Shown one piece after another: positions 15,145 to 17,638 of a stretch of 17,638 nucleotides of DNA (position 1 is the stretch's first letter; each line of letters opens with the position of its first letter). This DNA comes from JBGZFC01 sp041846575 (lineage in GTDB: Bacteria > Bacteroidota > Bacteroidia > Bacteroidales > Dysgonomonadaceae). The notes beneath the pieces are model-generated. The model had not been told where the DNA came from. It was given only the letters and a program-made list of their open reading frames with translations, and made no database searches. The stretch is taken from the NCBI GenBank assembly GCA_041846575.1, contig JBGZFC010000117.1, positions 1 through 17,638 of the forward strand, in the 5' to 3' direction. A program made the translations under genes and the position numbers.

Positions 15145-15217
15145 AGCGGAAGACGGGACTCAAACCCGCGACCCTCAGCTTGGAAGGCTAATGCTCTATC
15201 AACTGAGCTACTTCCGC
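15145..15217 (-). tRNA. tRNA-Gly (anticodon TCC)
   Basis: 73 nt forming a full cloverleaf on the - strand: acceptor GCGGAAG/CTTCCGC, D stem GCTC/GAGC, anticodon stem TTAGC/GCTGA around the loop CTTCCAA, and T arm GCGGG-TTTGAGT-CCCGT (closing G-T pair). The discriminator base reads T. CCA is not encoded. It is the last tRNA before the terminator. Confidence 0.95.
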
Positions 15218-15273
15218 AAACTAATTTGAATTTTTAGACTTGGAAACCCTAAGTCCTAATATTATAAGCTGTT

Positions 15274-15359
15274 TGGTGGGCAGTGATGGATTCGAACCAC
15301 CGAAGTCGAATGACAGCTGAGTTACAGTCAGCCCCAGTTGGCCACTTTGGTAACTGCCC
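15274..15359 (-). tRNA. tRNA-Tyr (anticodon GTA)
   Basis: A type II tRNA with a long variable arm on the - strand. Acceptor GGGCAGT (from 15359) pairs with ACTGCCC; the anticodon stem GCTGA/TCAGC encloses CTGTAAC. The T arm contains GGTTCGAATCC. Discriminator A (15277) is followed by an encoded CCA (15276-15274), unlike tRNA-Gly here. Confidence 0.95.
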
Positions 15360-15382
15360 CCAAAAAACTTACAATATTTTCG

Positions 15383-15456
15383 AGCCTCTTGTCGGATTCG
15401 AACCAACGACCCCGAGATTACAAATCACGTGCTCTGGCCAACTGAGCTAAAGAGGC
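15383..15456 (-). tRNA. tRNA-Thr (anticodon TGT)
   Basis: 74 nt on the - strand with acceptor GCCTCTT/AAGAGGC, D stem GCTC/GAGC, anticodon loop TTTGTAA and T arm GGTTCGAATCC. The anticodon stem CGTGA/TCTCG has a U-U mismatch at its middle pair. CCA is not encoded. It is the first tRNA of the Thr-Tyr-Gly unit. Confidence 0.94.
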
Positions 15457-15466
15457 TTTTGCTTTT

Positions 15467-15498
15467 CCGTCTCTCTCCGGTAGGTTGGAGAGAAACGG
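15467..15498 (-). promoter_or_regulatory. 5'-terminal hairpin of the tRNA precursor
   Basis: A 12-bp stem with one G-U pair and an 8-nt loop (arms 15467-15478 and 15487-15498) lies between the tRNA promoter and tRNA-Thr. The predicted start of transcription is about 15496, so the precursor would begin with this hairpin. It has no T run and so is not a terminator. A role in precursor processing or 5'-end protection is possible. Confidence 0.5.
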
Positions 15499-15501
15499 AT
15501 G

Positions 15502-15532
15502 CAAAGGTAGTAATTATTTTGTTACCTCCAAA
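15502..15532 (-). promoter_or_regulatory. Promoter of the tRNA-Thr-Tyr-Gly operon
   Basis: On the - strand TTTG (15532-15529), a 19-nt spacer and TACCTTTG (15509-15502) match the Bacteroidota primary sigma factor consensus exactly. It begins 24 nt past the hpf stop codon, so the tRNAs have their own promoter. Confidence 0.85.
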
Positions 15533-15555
15533 ATTTTAGACGGTTTTTTTCTGCT

Positions 15556-15852
15556 TTATCTGTCTTTTTTCTCTTTTATTTTTCTTATCTGTTTTTCTAA
15601 TGCCTCGATACAATGATCGACAGCCTCCTCGAATGTATCTGCTGTTTTGTTTGCAAATAGCTCATTATTAGGAATTCCCAATTTAATTGACACATCTTTA
15701 TTTTGTGCTGAATCGGGTTTTACAACTTTCATTATCACTTCAACTTGAATGATGTGGTCGTAAAATTTTTCTAATTTACTAACTTTTTTTTCTACAAACG
15801 CTTTTAGTTGTTCTGTTGCGTCAAAGTTTACCGATTGAATTCTTAGTTCCAT
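15556..15852 (-). CDS. hpf: Ribosome hibernation promoting factor (HPF/RaiA family, short form)
   Basis: Binds the 30S subunit at the mRNA/tRNA path in slow or stationary growth and helps keep ribosomes inactive as dimers or stalled 70S. The 98 residues form one HPF domain: MELRIQSVNFDATEQLKAFV, then KVSKLEKFYD, the strand QVEVIMKVV and a Lys-rich C-terminal helix (ALEKQIRKIKEKKDR). It lacks the dimerisation domain of long HPF. An upstream ATG at 15891 would add 13 residues and overlap xerC. I chose 15852 because GGAGGG (15864-15859) stands 6 nt before it and the family starts there. It lies 13 nt after the xerC stop and is co-transcribed with it. This is the only gene in the window with a strong, well-spaced SD. 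Confidence 0.93.
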   Translation of the reverse strand: MELRIQSVNFDATEQLKAFVEKKVSKLEKFYDHIIQVEVIMKVVKPDSAQNKDVSIKLGIPNNELFANKTADTFEEAVDHCIEALEKQIRKIKEKKDR

Positions 15853-15865
15853 ATTATTCCCTCCT

Positions 15866-16756
15866 TCATTTTTTTGCTCTTGGGTGAGCATTATTATATA
15901 CTTTTACTAACTCTTCGAATGTTACATGTGTATAAATTTCTGTCGAAGCTAAACTCGAATGTCCGAGCAACTCTTTCACGGCATTTATTTCTGCCCCGTT
16001 ATTTAGCATCTCAGTTGCGAAAGAGTGTCTAAGCACGTGTGGGCTTTTCTTTGACAGAGTTGGAATTTCATCCAATTGCTCACGAACGATATTATACACC
16101 ATTTTCGGATATAATGGCTCTCCGTTATTCTTAACAAATAGAAAAGGTGAATTGTTTTCAACTTCTCTGTTTCTTATGTAAATATAATCTTTCAGTTTTT
16201 CAATTGTTGTATCTGCAAGCGGAATAATTCGTTCCTTATTTCTTTTTCCTAATACGCGAATGTTTTTAGAATAGAAATCAATATCGCAGTCTTTTAAGTG
16301 TATAAGTTCAGACCTTCGCATGCCGGTTACATATAGAAAATAGAGAATAAATGTATTACGCACCGTATTGAAATCTTCCGATGATTTATTCTCGATATCT
16401 AAAATATTAGACAAATCGTTATCGTTGGCAAATGATGGTAGTTTCTTAGATTTTTTAGGTCCCGATACATGTTCTGCGGGACTCTTGGATACGACTCCTT
16501 CTCTTTCCAGATATTTAAAAAACGATTTTAATGCGCTCAATTTTCTATTAACCGAAACCGATTTTACTCCCTGCTCTATCAGATGGGCTATCCACATTCT
16601 TATGTGGTCTCTTTCTATTTGGACAGGCTCGAAAGAATGGCACTTCTCTTTTATGAACTCTTCAAATTGTGTAAGGTCTTTAAAATAAGAAATCTCCGTA
16701 TGAGAGGAGTAATTCTTCTCATTACGGAGATATTTTATAAATTTTTCCTTCAACAT
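15866..16756 (-). CDS. xerC: Tyrosine recombinase XerC/XerD type
   Basis: A site-specific recombinase of the kind that resolves chromosome dimers at dif. The 296 residues match Xer length. An N-terminal SAM-like core-binding domain (about 1-90) is followed by the catalytic domain with Arg147 (TGMRRSEL), Lys171 (LGKRNKER), His240 and Arg243 (HVLRHSFATEML), His266 (LGHSS) and the nucleophile Tyr275 (IYTH). All six catalytic positions are present. XerC and XerD cannot be told apart with certainty by eye; the link to rpsU and hpf is the usual Bacteroidales xerC position. No attachment site or mobile-element signature adjoins it, so a phage integrase is unlikely. It has its own promoter just upstream, within the 56-nt gap to rpsU, and a 6-bp inverted repeat in its short leader. 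Confidence 0.92.
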   Translation of the reverse strand: MLKEKFIKYLRNEKNYSSHTEISYFKDLTQFEEFIKEKCHSFEPVQIERDHIRMWIAHLIEQGVKSVSVNRKLSALKSFFKYLEREGVVSKSPAEHVSGPKKSKKLPSFANDNDLSNILDIENKSSEDFNTVRNTFILYFLYVTGMRRSELIHLKDCDIDFYSKNIRVLGKRNKERIIPLADTTIEKLKDYIYIRNREVENNSPFLFVKNNGEPLYPKMVYNIVREQLDEIPTLSKKSPHVLRHSFATEMLNNGAEINAVKELLGHSSLASTEIYTHVTFEELVKVYNNAHPRAKK

Positions 16757-16762
16757 AAGTGC

Positions 16763-16811
16763 AATTCAATAACTGAATTACAAATGTAAGAAAAAACTGA
16801 AAAAATGCAAA
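16763..16811 (-). promoter_or_regulatory. xerC-hpf promoter with adjacent inverted repeat
   Basis: On the - strand TTTG (16811-16808), a 19-nt spacer and TACATTTG (16788-16781) fit the Bacteroidota consensus exactly. The expected start is near 16775, giving a leader of about 20 nt. An inverted repeat AATTCA-N5-TGAATT (16763-16779) overlaps that start, so it may be an operator or a small leader hairpin. xerC and hpf may thus be made both from this promoter and by read-through from rpsU. Confidence 0.75.
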
Positions 16812-16812
16812 A

Positions 16813-17004
16813 TTAATCTTCTTTTTCTTGCATTTGTTGTACGTAAACGGCGTGTTGCTTTTTTTTGCGTTTAATTACTGAAGGTTTCGAGAATGCTTGA
16901 CGACTACGCAACTCTTTTACAATACCTGTTTTTTCGTATTTACGTTTAAATTTTTTCAAGGCTCTTTCTATATTTTCGCCTTCTTTAAGTTGTACTACTA
17001 TCAT
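16813..17004 (-). CDS. rpsU: Ribosomal protein bS21
   Basis: A small basic protein of the 30S subunit, near the 3' end of 16S rRNA. The 63 residues have the family form: MIVVQLKEGENIERALKKFKR, then KTGIVKELRSRQAFSKPS and a basic tail RKKKQ. In Bacteroidota, bS21 with bS18 and bS6 is known to help hide the anti-SD end of 16S rRNA, which explains the rarity of SD use. No SD precedes this ATG (the leader end is A/T-only), but a perfect anti-SD complement sits about 180 nt upstream in the leader. It is the first gene of the rpsU-xerC-hpf set, driven by a strong promoter at 17204-17234. Confidence 0.96.
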   Translation of the reverse strand: MIVVQLKEGENIERALKKFKRKYEKTGIVKELRSRQAFSKPSVIKRKKKQHAVYVQQMQEKED

Positions 17005-17200
17005 AATATTTTGTTATTTATTTCTTTTTTTTAAAGTTGATTATTAGTTGTTATGGCATAAGCCAAAGATAGCTTAATACATTTAATGTATTAGCCTTGT
17101 GAGCTTTCCGAACAAATCGACTACTCACCTATAATGATTGTTTTATGTTGATATACTTCTCTTTATACGAATATACTTAATAACCTCCTTCCTAAATGGG
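17005..17200 (-). promoter_or_regulatory. Long structured leader of rpsU with a detached anti-SD complement
   Basis: The transcript should begin near 17197, leaving about 190 nt before the rpsU ATG. Its first 15 or so nt include AAGGAGGT (17190-17183), complementary to the 16S rRNA tail, with no start codon at a workable distance. Further on are hairpins: GTGAG/CTCAC (17128-17124 with 17104-17100) enclosing CGA/TCG; a near-perfect palindrome TAATACATT-A-AATGTATTA (about 17093-17075); and competing TAAGC/GCTTA and GGC/GCC pairings around 17080-17054. The final 45 nt are A/T-rich and unpaired. A regulatory leader is the most natural reading; I do not recognise a named family. Confidence 0.55.
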
Positions 17201-17203
17201 GTG

Positions 17204-17234
17204 CAAAGGTAGGAATAAATTTGCATATATCAAA
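17204..17234 (-). promoter_or_regulatory. rpsU promoter
   Basis: On the - strand TTTG (17234-17231), exactly 19 nt, and TACCTTTG (17211-17204) form a perfect Bacteroidota primary promoter with the same spacing and -7 word as the tRNA operon promoter. Transcription should begin near 17197. Confidence 0.85.
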
Positions 17235-17262
17235 CTCGATTTGAGAGTTGTTTTTTATTTAT

Positions 17263-17544
17263 TTATTTTCTTTGTTTGTTTTTCAATATTTCTCTATATC
17301 TGTCTAAACATATTATGGTTTTATCCGCGAAGTTAATTTGATTTATCTTTTGGTTTTTTAACTTAAGGTTCTTGTCTTTATTGCGAATTGCAAAAAAAAG
17401 TATAAAGATAAGATAGGATAAAATAATTTTTACTAAAGTGATTATAGTTATCAAAAAATCAATGAAATGACACAAATATATTTTCTTTTTCGATTTCCAG
17501 ATGAGAAAAAATACAAACAAAAAATTAAGAAATATAGTGACCAT
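17263..17544 (-). CDS. Unrecognised small two-helix membrane protein
   Basis: I do not recognise this gene. From the ATG at 17544 it gives 93 residues; a TTG at 17595, preceded by AGGA, would give 110. It shows a hydrophobic helix (VTIFLNFLFVFFLIW), a short basic turn (KSKKK), a second long hydrophobic segment (about 25-52, FLITIITLVKIILSYLIFILFF) and a charged tail rich in Lys and Asn ending YREILKNKQRK. Such composition is expected of an inner-membrane protein with a cytoplasmic tail. The sequence is very AT-rich, where stops should be frequent, so an open frame this long is some evidence for coding. It ends 28 nt before the rpsU -33 element. Confidence 0.4.
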   Translation of the reverse strand: MVTIFLNFLFVFFLIWKSKKKIYLCHFIDFLITIITLVKIILSYLIFILFFAIRNKDKNLKLKNQKINQINFADKTIICLDRYREILKNKQRK

Positions 17545-17638
17545 ACATAAATGTTTTTGTTTCGAGTGTAGAAAAGTTAATATGATTATCCGCAATTCTT
17601 CCTATTGTAAATTCTTGATTTGAAGTCCGGCGTATAGC

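Noticed and set aside
15520..15530. GGAGGTAAC, an SD-like word before the tRNA operon
   Set aside because: It lies within the promoter spacer, upstream of the predicted transcription start of the tRNA unit and after the hpf stop, with no coding frame after it.
15853..15891. Longer hpf start at 15891
   Set aside because: It would overlap xerC and add 13 residues not typical of the family. The internal ATG has a strong SD at the right distance.
15866..16756. Phage or integron integrase instead of XerC
   Set aside because: Standard Xer length and motifs, conserved position between rpsU and hpf, and no attachment sites or cargo genes beside it.
17051..17128. 25-codon frame with a GTG start in the rpsU leader (possible leader peptide)
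   Set aside because: It has no SD nearby, is preceded directly by a stop, and is explained as well by the RNA hairpins. The perfect SD-like site is about 55 nt away. Not enough to call a gene.
1..17638. CRISPR array, toxin-antitoxin pair or prophage
   Set aside because: No regularly spaced direct repeats, no recognisable toxin-antitoxin pair and no phage structural genes were seen on either strand.

Overview
The window looks like chromosome from a low-G+C, anaerobic member of the Bacteroidota, most likely order Bacteroidales. The evidence is the protein set (DPP11-type S46 peptidase, 447-residue Pgi, the Bacteroidales-type lysS-gpsA-pgi run, bS21 next to XerC and HPF), several promoters of the Bacteroidota form TTTG-N19-TAnnTTTG, and the near absence of Shine-Dalgarno (SD) sequences before the genes. 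No species can be named from the sequence alone.

Layout, left to right. 1-248: the probable end of a + strand gene with its terminator, then non-coding sequence. 249-5947 (- strand): a six-gene cluster. In transcription order it encodes a stand-alone DRTGG-domain protein, a histidine-kinase-like ATPase without a phosphoacceptor domain, a small thioredoxin-like [2Fe-2S] protein, and the three subunits of a trimeric NAD(P)-linked [FeFe] hydrogenase (HydB, HydA, HydC). The hydrogenase would exchange electrons between NADH, ferredoxin and protons. The first genes look like a sensory or assembly module whose role is not settled. 5948-6343 is a divergent, very AT-rich control region. 6344-10505 (+ strand): lysS, gpsA and pgi (lysyl-tRNA charging, glycerol-3-phosphate synthesis, glycolysis). 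10506-11119 is a gene-free island of decayed dispersed repeats. 11120-12034 (-): glutaminase glsA. 12344-14509 (+): an exported Asp/Glu-specific dipeptidyl-peptidase, DPP11. Glutaminase and DPP11 fit an amino-acid and peptide-using lifestyle.

14552-15009 is a decayed IS256-family element with imperfect terminal repeats and only the N-terminal piece of a transposase. 15102-17234 (-) is a translation-related block: rpsU (bS21), xerC, hpf, then a separately promoted tRNA-Thr/Tyr/Gly operon with a clear terminator. In many Bacteroidales this block continues into another tRNA, tuf, secE and nusG. Here it stops at the terminator and the IS256 relic, so the locus appears rearranged. The right edge carries a small, unrecognised, probably two-helix membrane protein.

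Most worth following up: (1) the DRTGG/ATPase/[2Fe-2S] module in front of the hydrogenase genes, with an ATGA overlap, an intra-operon hairpin and an upstream palindrome; (2) the rpsU leader, which carries a perfect anti-SD complement far from any start codon, while hpf in the same block is the only gene here with a well-placed strong SD; (3) the broken tRNA-tuf synteny.
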